This document shows positions 17,032 through 26,091 of a stretch of 64,000 nucleotides of DNA, in pieces. The notes under the pieces are model-generated. The model did not search any database. It was not told where the DNA came from and saw only the letters and a list, made by a program, of their open reading frames with translations. The stretch comes from Ectopseudomonas toyotomiensis (lineage in GTDB: Bacteria; Pseudomonadota; Gammaproteobacteria; Pseudomonadales; Pseudomonadaceae): assembly GCF_900115695.1 (NCBI RefSeq), contig NZ_FOXK01000001.1:434001-498000 (forward strand), read 5' to 3'. The position numbers and the translations under genes are program-made. The stretch's first letter is position 1; the number at the start of each line of letters is the position of its first letter.

Positions 17032-19746
17032 ATGGGCAATGCCCCCTCACAACATAGTGACCACACCTGGCACGGTTTGACTGCACAACAAGCGCTCGAC
17101 ACGCAGCACAGCACCACCAGCGGTCTCAGCCAGGACGAAGCCGAACTGCGCCTGCAACGCCACGGCCGCAATCGTCTGCCACCGCCGAAACGGCGCGGCC
17201 CGTTGCTGCGCCTGCTGTACCAGTTCCACAACGTGCTGCTGTACATGATGATGGCTGCCGCCCTGGTCACTGCCCTGCTCGGCCACTGGGTCGATACCGG
17301 GGTGATCCTTGCTGCGGTGCTGATCAACGTGGTGATCGGCTTCATCCAGGAAGGCAAGGCGGAGAATGCCCTCGACGCCATCCGCAACCTGCTTTCGCCG
17401 CACGCCCTGGTCATGCGTGGCGGCGAACGCCGGGAGATCGACGCCGATCAGCTGGTACCCGGCGACATCGTCCTGCTCGCCTCCGGCGACAAGGTGCCGG
17501 CTGACCTGCGCCTGATCAGCGTGAAGAACCTGCTGGTGGAAGAAGCGGCGCTGACCGGCGAATCGCTACCGGTGGAAAAATCCCTGGCCCGTTGTCAGGC
17601 CGATGCGGCGCTGGGCGACCGCCGCTGCATGGCCTATTCCGGCACCCTGGTGGCCAGCGGTCAGGCTAGCGGCGTGGTGGTGGCCACTGGCGCGAGCACC
17701 GAGCTGGGCCGCATCGGCGCCATGCTGCAACAGGTGCAGGCGATGACCACGCCGCTGCTGCGGCAGATCGAGCAATTCAGTCGCTGGCTGGCACTGGCCA
17801 TCCTGATCTTCGCCATGGCTACCTTCGCCCTCGGCACCTTCTGGCACGGCCAGGACCCGGCCGAGATGTTCATGATGGTGGTGGCGCTGACCGCTGCCGC
17901 CATCCCCGAAGGCCTGCCGGCACTGATGACGGTGATTCTCGCCCTCGGCGTGCAGCGCATGGCCGGGCGCAACGCCATCGTGCGGCGTCTGCCGGCGGTG
18001 GAAACCCTCGGTTCGGTAACGGTGATCTGCTCGGACAAGACCGGCACCCTGACGCGCAACGAAATGACCGTGCAGCGTCTGGTCACCGCCAGCCGCGTGC
18101 TCGACGTCAGCGGCGTCGGCTATGCCCCGACGGGCGCCTTCCATCTCGATGGTGCACTGCTGGAGCCGGATGCCGCGTTACTGGAAATCGCCCGCGCCGC
18201 TACCCTGTGCAACGACGCCCAGTTGCAGCAAGACGCGACGGGTAGCTGGCGCTTGCAGGGCGACCCCACCGAGGGCGCGCTGCATACCCTGGCTTTGAAG
18301 GCCGGGCTGGAGACCCCGACGCTGAAACTGCAACTGCCGCGTAGCGACAGCATTCCCTTCGAGTCCGAGCATCGCTTCATGGCCAGCCTGCACCATGACC
18401 ACCAGGATCATGGCGTGATCTTCCTCAAGGGCGCGCCGGAGCGCCTGCTGGACATGTGCAGCGACCAGCGCGATGCCGACGGCGGCGTGCAGCCGCTGGA
18501 CGCCGACTACTGGCGGCGCCAGGCCACCGACCTGGCCGCCCGTGGCCTGCGCCTGCTGGCGATCGCCAGCCGCACGGCCTCGGCCTCCCAACGCAGCCTG
18601 AGCTTCGCCGATGTGGAGCAGGACATGACCCTGCTGGCCCTGGTAGGCATCATCGACCCGCCGCGCGAGGAAGCCATCGCCGCCGTCGCCGAATGCCAAC
18701 GCGCCGGTATCCGGGTCAAGATGATCACCGGCGACCACGCCGAAACCGCCCGCGCCATCGGCGCCCAGTTGGGCATTGGTATCGACATGCCAGCGATGAC
18801 CGGCGCCGAGCTGGAGCTGCTCGACGAGCGCAGCCTGCGCGAGGTGCTGCCCGGCGTCGAGGTCTTCGCCCGTGCCAGCCCGGAGCACAAGCTGCGTCTG
18901 GTACAGGCCATGCAGGCCAGTGGCGAAGTGGTGGCGATGACCGGCGACGGCGTCAACGACGCCCCGGCTCTGAAACGTGCCGACGTCGGCGTGGCCATGG
19001 GCGACAAGGGTACCGAGGCGGCCAAGGAAGCGGCCGAAGTGGTGCTGGCCGACGACAACTTCGCCACCATCGCCGGCGCCGTGCGCGAGGGCCGGGCGAT
19101 CTACGACAACCTGAAGAAGTTCATCCTCTTCGCCCTGCCCACCAACGGTGGCCAGGCGCTGATCGTGATCGCCGCCATCCTGTTCCAGCTGACCCTGCCA
19201 CTGACCCCGGCGCAAGTGCTGTGGATCAACATGGTCACCTCGGTGACCCTGGGCCTGGCCCTGGCCTTCGAACCGGCCGAGTCCGGGCTGATGGACCGTC
19301 CGCCGCGGGCACCAGACGAACCCTTGCTGTCGGGCTTCTTCGTCTGGCGCGTGTTGCTGGTGTCGCTGCTGATGGCCGGCGCCGGTATCGGCCTGTTCCT
19401 CTGGGAATTGCAACAGGGCACCGGGCTGGACAGCGCGCGGACCATGGCACTGAACGCCGTGGTGATGTGTGAGGTGTTCTACCTGATCAACAGCCGGCGC
19501 ATCTTCGCCTCGGTGCTCAGTTTCAAGGGCCTGTTCGGCAGCCGCGCGGTGCTGCTGGCCATCGCCGCCTGCCTGCTGCTGCAGGCGCTGTACACCTACG
19601 CGCCACCGATGCAGCGGCTGTTCCACTCCACCGCACTGGATGCAGCGCAGTGGGCGCGCGTGGTGCTGGCCGGGCTGGCGGTGTTCGTCATCGCCGAACT
19701 GGAGAAGTGGCTGATCCGGCGTTGGCACCTGCAGCCCAGAGGGTGA
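17032..19746 (+). CDS. P-type cation-transporting ATPase (P2-like)
   Basis: A 904-residue ion pump. It has a cation ATPase N-terminal domain, the TGES loop (ALTGESLPVEK), AAIPEGLPA in M4, the phosphorylation site DKTGTLT with Asp335, and MTGDGVNDAPALKRADVGVAMG as the hinge. The layout is that of the Ca2+/Mn2+ (P2) class, but M6 reads NMVTSVTLGLALAFEP, where Ca2+ pumps have Asp in place of this Ser, so the ion is uncertain. The ATG at 17032 is chosen for its AAGGAG site; the frame has an earlier ATG at 16918. It stands divergent from the usp gene. Confidence 0.9.
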   Translation: MGNAPSQHSDHTWHGLTAQQALDTQHSTTSGLSQDEAELRLQRHGRNRLPPPKRRGPLLRLLYQFHNVLLYMMMAAALVTALLGHWVDTGVILAAVLINVVIGFIQEGKAENALDAIRNLLSPHALVMRGGERREIDADQLVPGDIVLLASGDKVPADLRLISVKNLLVEEAALTGESLPVEKSLARCQADAALGDRRCMAYSGTLVASGQASGVVVATGASTELGRIGAMLQQVQAMTTPLLRQIEQFSRWLALAILIFAMATFALGTFWHGQDPAEMFMMVVALTAAAIPEGLPALMTVILALGVQRMAGRNAIVRRLPAVETLGSVTVICSDKTGTLTRNEMTVQRLVTASRVLDVSGVGYAPTGAFHLDGALLEPDAALLEIARAATLCNDAQLQQDATGSWRLQGDPTEGALHTLALKAGLETPTLKLQLPRSDSIPFESEHRFMASLHHDHQDHGVIFLKGAPERLLDMCSDQRDADGGVQPLDADYWRRQATDLAARGLRLLAIASRTASASQRSLSFADVEQDMTLLALVGIIDPPREEAIAAVAECQRAGIRVKMITGDHAETARAIGAQLGIGIDMPAMTGAELELLDERSLREVLPGVEVFARASPEHKLRLVQAMQASGEVVAMTGDGVNDAPALKRADVGVAMGDKGTEAAKEAAEVVLADDNFATIAGAVREGRAIYDNLKKFILFALPTNGGQALIVIAAILFQLTLPLTPAQVLWINMVTSVTLGLALAFEPAESGLMDRPPRAPDEPLLSGFFVWRVLLVSLLMAGAGIGLFLWELQQGTGLDSARTMALNAVVMCEVFYLINSRRIFASVLSFKGLFGSRAVLLAIAACLLLQALYTYAPPMQRLFHSTALDAAQWARVVLAGLAVFVIAELEKWLIRRWHLQPRG

Positions 19747-19807
19747 ACTTGGTGCGCACCGCGCGCCCTCCGGAGCTGAAGTCCATTCCAAGGGCGCAGG
19801 CAACAGC

Positions 19808-19867
19808 GTGGGAGGCGCTTTAGCGGCGAGCTTTTACCATGGCCATCGCGGCTAAAGCCCCTGCCAC
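19808..19867. repeat. REP-like inverted repeat (GTGGGAGGCGCTTTAGC family)
   Basis: Arms 19808-19829 and 19846-19867 match at 19 of 22 positions. A single arm of the same family is found at 21999-22020. The unit sits between the convergent ATPase and acpH genes. Confidence 0.7.
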
Positions 19868-19877
19868 GAGGGCCCGC

Positions 19878-20462
19878 TCAAACCAGCTCACGTCGCTCAC
19901 TTTGGGCGAAGGTCATCAGTTCGGGGTAGAAGGCGCGAAAATCCTCGCTCAACGGCTCGTACAGCCGCTCCAACTCCGCCAGGCTGCCGTCGAGCAACTG
20001 CGGCCGCGACAGCCGTCGCTGCATGCCAGCGATCACCTGCTCCAGCACCGCGAACTCGCGGTAGCTGCCCAGCCAGTCCTGAGCCGCCATGCGCGGCGCC
20101 ATCAGCGCCAGGCGCCCTGGCAGCTCGGCCTCGGCGGCCAGCACCCGGTACACCTCGCGGGTGAAATGCTCCAGCGGCTGCGCCGCATACTCGGCCCAAT
20201 CGCGGGCCAGGCAATGGTCGAAGAACAGGTCCAGCAGCATGCCGGCCGTGCGTCGCCGCGTGGCGGGAAACCGGGCACGCGCGCGTGCCTGCAGCGGGTG
20301 GCTGTCGGTAAAGGCGTCGATGCGCCGGTGCAGGCGGATGGCCGCTTCGATCTCTGTCGGCCAGCGTCCGGCCAGGGGGCCCTTGACGAAGTCGCCATAC
20401 AGGCTGCCGAGCAGTTGCGGCGGTGCGTCGCCGCCAAGATGGAGATGGGCCAGGTAGTTCAT
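19878..20462 (-). CDS. acpH: Acyl carrier protein phosphodiesterase
   Basis: A 194-residue protein opening MNYLAHLHL...LGSLYGDFVKG, with FFDHCLARDW in the middle. These are the hallmarks of AcpH, an HD-fold-like enzyme that removes the 4-phosphopantetheine arm from acyl carrier protein. Length matches the E. coli enzyme (193). It faces the ArsR gene on the other strand. The family is well recognised, although activity has been shown for only a few members. Confidence 0.85.
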   Translation of the reverse strand: MNYLAHLHLGGDAPPQLLGSLYGDFVKGPLAGRWPTEIEAAIRLHRRIDAFTDSHPLQARARARFPATRRRTAGMLLDLFFDHCLARDWAEYAAQPLEHFTREVYRVLAAEAELPGRLALMAPRMAAQDWLGSYREFAVLEQVIAGMQRRLSRPQLLDGSLAELERLYEPLSEDFRAFYPELMTFAQSERRELV

Positions 20463-20531
20463 GACACGAGCTTACCGCCCTGAGCAGGACAATCGAAGCC
20501 GTTGATGGAGACTATTGGAACAATCGATCTG

Positions 20532-20553
20532 TATATCGTCCATAGACGATATA
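20532..20553. promoter_or_regulatory. Palindromic operator candidate upstream of the ArsR gene
   Basis: Perfect 9-bp arms TATATCGTC and GACGATATA with a 4-base spacer CATA, 11 bp ahead of the regulator's start codon. Position and size fit an autoregulatory ArsR-family operator; the site could also act on the divergent acpH. Confidence 0.6.
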
Positions 20554-20564
20554 AGGTTCGCCCC

Positions 20565-20885
20565 ATGACGATACACACCGACACCGCCATGGACATCGAC
20601 ACCATCATCAAGGCCCTCGCCCACCCGGTACGCCGCGACATCCTCGACTGGCTGAAGGAGCCCGAGCTCAACTTCGCCGAACAGGATCACCCGCTGGAGA
20701 TCGGCGTGTGCGCCGGCAAGATCTTCCTGCGCACCGGGCTGTCGCAATCCACCGTTTCCGCCCATCTGACCACCCTGCAACGCGCCGGTCTGGTGACCAG
20801 TCGCAAGGTCGGCCAGTGGCATTTCTTCAAGCGCAACGACGAGCTGATCCAGGCTTTTGTCGAGCGTCTCGGCCAGCAACTCTGA
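20565..20885 (+). CDS. ArsR family transcriptional regulator
   Basis: A 106-residue winged-helix repressor. The core is IIKALAHPVRRDILDWLKEP, then LSQSTVSAHLTTLQRAGLVTSRKVGQWHFFKRN. No CxC-type arsenic or metal ligand pair is present in the recognition helix, so a metal sensor role is doubtful and a redox or xenobiotic signal is more likely. The start at 20565 is chosen because it follows AAGG and the operator; the frame extends upstream across the palindrome. It is followed after 27 bp by xenB, which it probably represses along with itself. Confidence 0.87.
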   Translation: MTIHTDTAMDIDTIIKALAHPVRRDILDWLKEPELNFAEQDHPLEIGVCAGKIFLRTGLSQSTVSAHLTTLQRAGLVTSRKVGQWHFFKRNDELIQAFVERLGQQL

Positions 20886-20912
20886 TTTGACCTTTCCCTC
20901 GGAGAAACCACC

Positions 20913-21962
20913 ATGCCCACACTGTTCGACCCCATCCAGATCGGTGATCTGCAGCTGAACAACCGCATCATCATGGCACCGCTGACCCGCTGCCGCGCCG
21001 ATGAAGGCCGTGTGCCCAACGCGCTGATGGCAGAGTACTACGTGCAGCGCGCCTCGGCCGGCCTGATCATCAGCGAAGCCACTGCCGTCACGCCGATGGG
21101 CGTGGGCTACCCGAACACCCCCGGTATCTGGTCGGATGCGCAGATCCGCGGCTGGAGCAACATCACCCAGGCGGTACACGCCAACGGCGGCAAGATCGTC
21201 CTGCAGCTGTGGCACGTCGGCCGTATCTCCGACCCCATCTACCTGAACGGCGAACTGCCGGTCGCTCCCAGCGCGATCCAACCGGCCGGCCACGTCAGCC
21301 TGGTGCGTCCGATCAAGGACTTCGTTACCCCGCGTGCGCTGGAGACCGAAGAAATCGCCGATATCGTCGAGGCTTATCGTCAGGGCGCCGAAAACGCCAT
21401 GGCCGCCGGTTTCGATGGTGTGGAGATCCACGGCGCCAACGGTTACCTGCTCGACCAGTTCCTGCAGAGCAGCACCAACCAGCGCACCGACCGCTACGGC
21501 GGCAGCGTCGAGAACCGCGCGCGTCTGCTGCTGGAAGTGACCGATGCAGCCATCTCGGTATGGGGCGCCGGCCGCGTCGGCGTACACCTGGCACCGCGTG
21601 CCGATTCACACGACATGGGTGACGCCAACCGCGGCGAAACCTTCGGCTACGTCGCTCGCGAGCTGGGCAAACGCGGCATCGCCTTCATCTGCGCTCGCGA
21701 AAAAGCCGACGACGACAGCCTGACGCCGCAACTGAAGAAGGAATTCGGCGGCGTATTCATCGCCAACGAACGCTTCACCAAAGATCAGGCCAACGCCTGG
21801 CTGGCCGAAGGCAAGGCTGATGCCGTGGCCTTCGGCATCCCCTTCATCGCCAACCCGGACCTGCCCGAGCGCCTGGAACAGGACGCCGCGCTGAACGAGC
21901 CGCACCCGGAAACTTTCTACGGCTCCGGCCCGGTCGGCTATATCGACTATCCGCGCCTGTAA
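20913..21962 (+). CDS. xenB: Old Yellow Enzyme family xenobiotic reductase
   Basis: A 349-residue FMN-dependent ene-reductase. The family start LFDPIQIGDLQLNNRIIMAPLTRCRA and the central EIHGANGYLLDQFLQSSTNQRTDRYGG are clear. XenB/NemA enzymes use NADPH to reduce nitro-esters, N-ethylmaleimide, quinones and activated alkenes. A CGGAG ribosome site precedes the ATG. It forms an operon with the ArsR regulator, as in other pseudomonads, and ends at a strong bidirectional terminator. The xenB name rests on this context. Confidence 0.88.
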   Translation: MPTLFDPIQIGDLQLNNRIIMAPLTRCRADEGRVPNALMAEYYVQRASAGLIISEATAVTPMGVGYPNTPGIWSDAQIRGWSNITQAVHANGGKIVLQLWHVGRISDPIYLNGELPVAPSAIQPAGHVSLVRPIKDFVTPRALETEEIADIVEAYRQGAENAMAAGFDGVEIHGANGYLLDQFLQSSTNQRTDRYGGSVENRARLLLEVTDAAISVWGAGRVGVHLAPRADSHDMGDANRGETFGYVARELGKRGIAFICAREKADDDSLTPQLKKEFGGVFIANERFTKDQANAWLAEGKADAVAFGIPFIANPDLPERLEQDAALNEPHPETFYGSGPVGYIDYPRL

Positions 21963-21998
21963 GATCGCAGCTGATGCACCTCCCGCAAGCGACATCCT

Positions 21999-22020
21999 GT
22001 GGGAGGGGCTTTAGCCGCGA
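21999..22020. repeat. Single REP-like arm (GTGGGAGGGGCTTTAGC family)
   Basis: This 22-bp unit is identical to the reverse complement of the right arm at 19846-19867 except at one position. It lies just ahead of the bidirectional terminator. Confidence 0.6.
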
Positions 22021-22023
22021 CCA

Positions 22024-22060
22024 ATAAACCAACGCCCCGCAGTGCGGGGCGTTGGTTTAT
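22024..22060. terminator. Bidirectional intrinsic terminator
   Basis: Perfect 17-bp arms (22024-22040 and 22044-22060) with a 3-base loop. Each arm ends outward in an A- or T-rich run (ATAAACC / GGTTTAT), so it can end xenB transcription on the plus strand and the coiled-coil gene on the minus strand. Confidence 0.85.
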
Positions 22061-22074
22061 CGAGGTCTTGGCAC

Positions 22075-22923
22075 TCAGCGCTGATTGATCTGCTGCTGCA
22101 GATTCACCACCTGGCTCTGCAGGGTATTGATGTTGCGCGTCATCTGCGCACGGAAAGCATCGAACTCGGCGGTATTCGGACCGGCACTGGTGGCCGGGCG
22201 GTTGTCCAGCTCGCTGCGCAGCACCAGCAGATCCTGCTCCAGGCTACGGATCGATTGCGCCGGATTGCCCTGCTTCTTCAGTGCATCGATATCGCCACCG
22301 AGAGCCTTGATGCGGGTATCGAGCTTGGCCAGTTCGGCCTGGGTCGCCTTGGCATCCGCCTGGGCGGACTTCAGCGCTGCCTGCTCGGTGGAGAGCGCCT
22401 GCAGACGCTTGTCGAAGTCGGCGCTGGCGCCGATGCCACTCTTGAGCTCCGCACCCAACTGCTCGATGCGCTTGTCCAGCGCCGCCTGCGCCGTGGCGCT
22501 CTGCTGTTGCTGCTTGCCCAGCTCGGCCAGGCGATTTTCCAGCTGCTTGACCTGCAGTTTGAGTGCCTCGCTGCCGCTGGTGACGTTGGACTCGGTGGCC
22601 ACCACCTTGCCGGAAATATCCTGAATTCGTCCGGCCGCCTCTTCGCTGATGCGCGCGAAGCTTTCCTGGGTCGCCACCAGGCGCTGCTCCATCAGGCCGA
22701 TCTGCTGCAGGCTCCACCAGCCCAGGCCGGCCAGGGCGAAACTCAGCGCACCAACCAGCGCCCACAGCGGCCCGGTACTGGCGCCCTTGGCCACTGCAGC
22801 CTTGCTGCTGGTGACACGGCTGCTGCGCGGGGCCGGCTCCTCACGCGGCTCGGCGAAATCCTCACGGCGCTCCGGAGTCAGGCTGGGCAGATTGTCGAGT
22901 TCGTCGTTGGCGTCGTTACGCAT
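22075..22923 (-). CDS. Membrane-anchored coiled-coil protein
   Basis: About 282 residues. An acidic N-terminal tail (residues 1-50) precedes one membrane segment (about 53-71, LWALVGALSFALAGLGWW). A long Ala/Gln/Leu/Lys-rich coiled coil fills the rest, with repeated heptad-like units such as LENRLAELGKQ and LDKRIEQLGAELK. The topology is cytoplasmic N-terminus with a periplasmic rod. It is conserved in pseudomonads without a proven role; a structural or envelope function is inferred. The start at 22923 gives a compact protein; the frame is open further upstream, but that part lacks coding character. Confidence 0.72.
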   Translation of the reverse strand: MRNDANDELDNLPSLTPERREDFAEPREEPAPRSSRVTSSKAAVAKGASTGPLWALVGALSFALAGLGWWSLQQIGLMEQRLVATQESFARISEEAAGRIQDISGKVVATESNVTSGSEALKLQVKQLENRLAELGKQQQQSATAQAALDKRIEQLGAELKSGIGASADFDKRLQALSTEQAALKSAQADAKATQAELAKLDTRIKALGGDIDALKKQGNPAQSIRSLEQDLLVLRSELDNRPATSAGPNTAEFDAFRAQMTRNINTLQSQVVNLQQQINQR

Positions 22924-23281
22924 GGTCGGACCTATGGTTGGAACGAATGAACGGAAATGCCGCGCAGTATACCGATTCGCCATTACACCATCAGCGTCGC
23001 GCCAAGCAGGTGCGCGGCGCACCGACGAAGGGCGCGACAGGGCCATCGACTCGCCTGCAGCCCAGCAGTTCCGCAAAACATGAACTGGTACGCACTTTGC
23101 TTTTTCTCCCGTCGTGAACGAGCCGATAGCGCGTCGCTCACAAGCCAGCAGGCGGCCTGAAAGTTCTGCAAAGCAATACAACACGAACGGGTGTTACAGC
23201 CGCAGGGAAGAGGCTGTTCAGGTTGCGGAAGGTGTGGAACACCGAAGTCCGTGACCCTTCAACCAATCGGGGGAAGTGGCA

Positions 23282-23569
23282 ATGGAACTGAACAAAGAAG
23301 TACTGGACTGCATGAAAGCGCTGCGTCGCCGTCTACGCGAAGAGCAAGACATGGACATTCGCCTGAGCCAGCCCAACGCGGTCGGCGCCATGCTCGATGG
23401 CAGCCTGAAATCCGACGATGAAGAAACCCGCCGCCTCGGCCAGCGCCTGGCCGAACTGTCCGATCAACCGCAGCGCGCATCGGTCACCCCACTGGCCGCC
23501 GTCGAGATACCGGTCGGCGCGCCAACCGGCTCGGTACGCATCTATCGCGGCCAACGCATCTACGCCTGA
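23282..23569 (+). CDS. Small conserved hypothetical protein
   Basis: A 95-residue soluble protein, MELNKEVLDCMKALRRRLRE at the start and SVRIYRGQRIYA at the end, charged and probably helical in its first half (LSQPNAVGAMLDGSLKSDDE). No domain is recognised. The ATG at 23282 follows GGGGGAAG; a GTG six bases earlier is possible. It is convergent with the epimerase gene and their ends overlap by 10 bp. Small genes of this kind are kept at this locus in other pseudomonads. Confidence 0.7.
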   Translation: MELNKEVLDCMKALRRRLREEQDMDIRLSQPNAVGAMLDGSLKSDDEETRRLGQRLAELSDQPQRASVTPLAAVEIPVGAPTGSVRIYRGQRIYA

Positions 23570-24558
23570 GGTCCCATCTGCGCCTGCCACCAGGTGCAGA
23601 ATTCATCCAGTGCATCCCACAGACTGGCCCGGGGTTCGTAGCCAAGGTATTCGCGGGCACGGTCGATGTTCAGGGAGAAATCCCTGGCCATTACCGCCAC
23701 ACCAAGGCGAAACAGACTCGGTTCTGGCCGCCCCGGCAGCATCCGACACACGCCTTCGTTGAGCGTCGCCGCGGCGTAAGCCAGCGGGAACGGCACATGC
23801 CGCGTCACCGGCGGCAACTCAAGGCGGCGCAGCACGTAATTGACCACATCCCATAGCGGCACCGGCGCGCCGTTGCTGATGTTGTACACCTGGCCGAGCG
23901 CCGCCCCGCCCACTTGCAACGAGCTGAGCAAAGCGTCGTTAAGATTGTGCACATTGGTGAAGTCGACCTTGTTCAGACCATTGCCGATGATCGCCAGACG
24001 CCCCTTGCGCTGCATGCCGATCAAGCGCGGGAAGATGCTGGTATCACCCGCGCCGGTGACGAAGCGCGGACGCAGGGCGATCACCTCCAGGCCGAACTCC
24101 TGCGCGGCGAACACCTGCTGCTCGGCCAGGTACTTGGTCTTGCCGTAGTGATCGGAGAAGCGCTTGGGCACCTGCTCCTCGCGAATATCGACATGGGACT
24201 TGCCATCGAAATAGATCGACGGTGAGGACAGATGCACCAGGCGCCGCACCTTCTGCTTGAGGCAGGCATCGACGACATTCTCGGTGACCGTGACGTTGGC
24301 CTGATGAAAATGCGCATAGTCGCCCCACACGCCCACCGCACCCGCGCAGTGCACCACGGCCTCGACATCCCGGCACAGCGCCTGGGCCAGTTCGGCATCC
24401 CCCAGATCGCCCTGGACGAACTCGGCGCCGCGCTTGATCAGATGCTGCACGCCCTCGGCACGACGGCCGTTGACCCGCACATCCAGGCCCTGTTCGAGCG
24501 CGAAACGAGCGAAGCGCCCCCCGATGAAGCCACTCGCGCCGGTGACCAGAATCCTCAT
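23560..24558 (-). CDS. NAD-dependent epimerase/dehydratase (extended SDR)
   Basis: A 332-residue oxidoreductase. A Rossmann fold begins at the start (MRILVTGASGFIGGRFARF), and the catalytic YxxxK is read in DHYGKTKYLAEQQ. The C-terminal part with LPGRPEPSLFRLGVAVMARD resembles the 3-beta-hydroxysteroid dehydrogenase-like branch of extended SDRs. The substrate may be a nucleotide sugar or a sterol/hopanoid-like compound; the sequence does not decide. The ATG at 24558 is preferred because GGGG lies 8 bp ahead; another ATG is 6 bp upstream. Confidence 0.82.
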   Translation of the reverse strand: MRILVTGASGFIGGRFARFALEQGLDVRVNGRRAEGVQHLIKRGAEFVQGDLGDAELAQALCRDVEAVVHCAGAVGVWGDYAHFHQANVTVTENVVDACLKQKVRRLVHLSSPSIYFDGKSHVDIREEQVPKRFSDHYGKTKYLAEQQVFAAQEFGLEVIALRPRFVTGAGDTSIFPRLIGMQRKGRLAIIGNGLNKVDFTNVHNLNDALLSSLQVGGAALGQVYNISNGAPVPLWDVVNYVLRRLELPPVTRHVPFPLAYAAATLNEGVCRMLPGRPEPSLFRLGVAVMARDFSLNIDRAREYLGYEPRASLWDALDEFCTWWQAQMGPQA

Positions 24559-24680
24559 CGCCATCCCCTACCATTGATTCTTGTAGTTGCCGCACTCTAG
24601 CAGCGCTCGATCCCCGCTGCCCTGTCGGTAACGGCCAGAATACCGACCCACCAGGCCGCACTCACCTGGCCAGGCGCACC

Positions 24681-25583
24681 CTACGGACCGGGTTGTACCT
24701 GCACCAGCGCGCCGCCGGCTGCGCGACGCAGGCGTTCGGTCAGCTCGCCGAGCAACTCGCCGCCATTGCGCCAATGGTGCCAGTACAACGGCACATCGAT
24801 GCAGCGCTCGGGCAGCAGATCCACCAGCCTGCCGCTGGCCAGCTCCTCGCGCACCTGCAGTTCCGGCACCAGGCCCCAGCCCAAACCGCCCTCAGCGAGA
24901 CGCACGAAACCTTCGGACGAGGGGCACAGGTGATAGGCAAAAGCACCGGTGACACCGAGGCCTGCCAGGTAACGATGCTGCAACTGATCATCCGGGCCAT
25001 AAACGATGGCCGGCGCACGCACCAGCGCGTCAGCGCTGACGCCAGCGGCAAAATGCCGGGCGATAAAGGCCGGGCTGGCCAGTGCGCGATAGCGCATCGC
25101 CCCCAGCGCCAGACTGCGCGCACCCGCCACCGGGCGCTCGGCAGCACACACGCAACCGGCCACTTCGCCCGCTCGCATGCGCTTGAGGCCGACTTCCTGA
25201 TCCTCCACTACCAGCTCCATCAGCACCTGCTGGGTGGCACAGAACTCCGCCGTCGCCGCCGCCCACCAGGTCGCCAGGCTGTCGGCGTTGATGGCGATGC
25301 GCAGACGCTCGGGCAAGGCCTGCTCATCCAGCCCCGGCACCTGGCCTTGCAGGTCGCGCTCGAGCAGGCGCACCTGCTGCACATGGTTGAGCAGACGCCG
25401 GCCGATTTCGGTGGGCGCTGGCGGTGTCGCGCGCACCAGCACCGGCTGGCCGACACGCGCCTCGAGCAACTTGATGCGTTGCGACACCGCCGACTGCGAC
25501 AGCCCCAGCACCTGCGCCGCGCGTTCGAAGCCGGCCTGCTCCACCACCGCCGCCAGGGCGGCGAGAAGTTTGTAATCGAACAA
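24681..25583 (-). CDS. argP: LysR family regulator ArgP (IciA)
   Basis: A 300-residue LysR-type regulator with an N-terminal helix-turn-helix (FDYKLLAALAAVVEQAGFERAAQVLGLSQSAVSQRIKLLE), highly typical of ArgP, and an effector domain with ANADSLATWW-like residues (INADSLATWWAAAT). ArgP senses lysine and arginine and activates the argO/lysE exporter. It faces the ACT protein and lysE genes across 94 bp, which is the family's usual target layout. Confidence 0.92.
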   Translation of the reverse strand: MFDYKLLAALAAVVEQAGFERAAQVLGLSQSAVSQRIKLLEARVGQPVLVRATPPAPTEIGRRLLNHVQQVRLLERDLQGQVPGLDEQALPERLRIAINADSLATWWAAATAEFCATQQVLMELVVEDQEVGLKRMRAGEVAGCVCAAERPVAGARSLALGAMRYRALASPAFIARHFAAGVSADALVRAPAIVYGPDDQLQHRYLAGLGVTGAFAYHLCPSSEGFVRLAEGGLGWGLVPELQVREELASGRLVDLLPERCIDVPLYWHHWRNGGELLGELTERLRRAAGGALVQVQPGP

Positions 25584-25677
25584 TCGATTTTCCTAATGAG
25601 TGATCAGCAATATTGGTTTCTCTTATATACCCGCACACAGCAGACTGGCCAGCATTCAGCCCAATCAGGAGCCCGCC

Positions 25678-26091
25678 ATGTCCGGCGAAACCAACCTCGC
25701 ACGCCTGCTGCAGAGCATGACGCCGCAGCTCAATCCCGGTCAGTACGTGTTCTGCTGTGTCCCAGCCGATCATGACTGCAGCGCCCTGCAGCCGCTCGCC
25801 AGCATGCGCGAACCTGAGGGTCTTAGCCTGGTGCTGACGCGCGAAGTCGCTGATGCCCATGGCCTGCACTACGACTACGTCGCCGCCTGGATCACCCTTG
25901 AGGTGCATTCGTCGCTGGCTGCCGTGGGTCTTACTGCTTCCTTCTCCGCCGCCCTGGCGCAGGCCGGCATCAGTTGCAACGTGGTCGCAGGTTTTCATCA
26001 CGACCATATCTTCGTGCCCAGCGAACGAGCCGAACGAGCGCTGTCCACCCTGCGCGCCCTGTCGGCGGCGTCCACTCCGGAGCCGGCATGA
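25678..26091 (+). CDS. ACT domain protein
   Basis: A 137-residue protein with two ACT-like halves (GQYVFCCVPADHDC and AAWITLEVHSSLAAVGLTASFSAALAQAGISCNVVAGFHHDHIFVP). ACT domains bind amino acids. Start 25678 is set by CAGGAG 7 bp ahead. Its stop overlaps the lysE start (ATGA), so the two are coupled. Context with argP suggests a lysine or arginine sensing accessory for the exporter; that is inference. Confidence 0.82.
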   Translation: MSGETNLARLLQSMTPQLNPGQYVFCCVPADHDCSALQPLASMREPEGLSLVLTREVADAHGLHYDYVAAWITLEVHSSLAAVGLTASFSAALAQAGISCNVVAGFHHDHIFVPSERAERALSTLRALSAASTPEPA

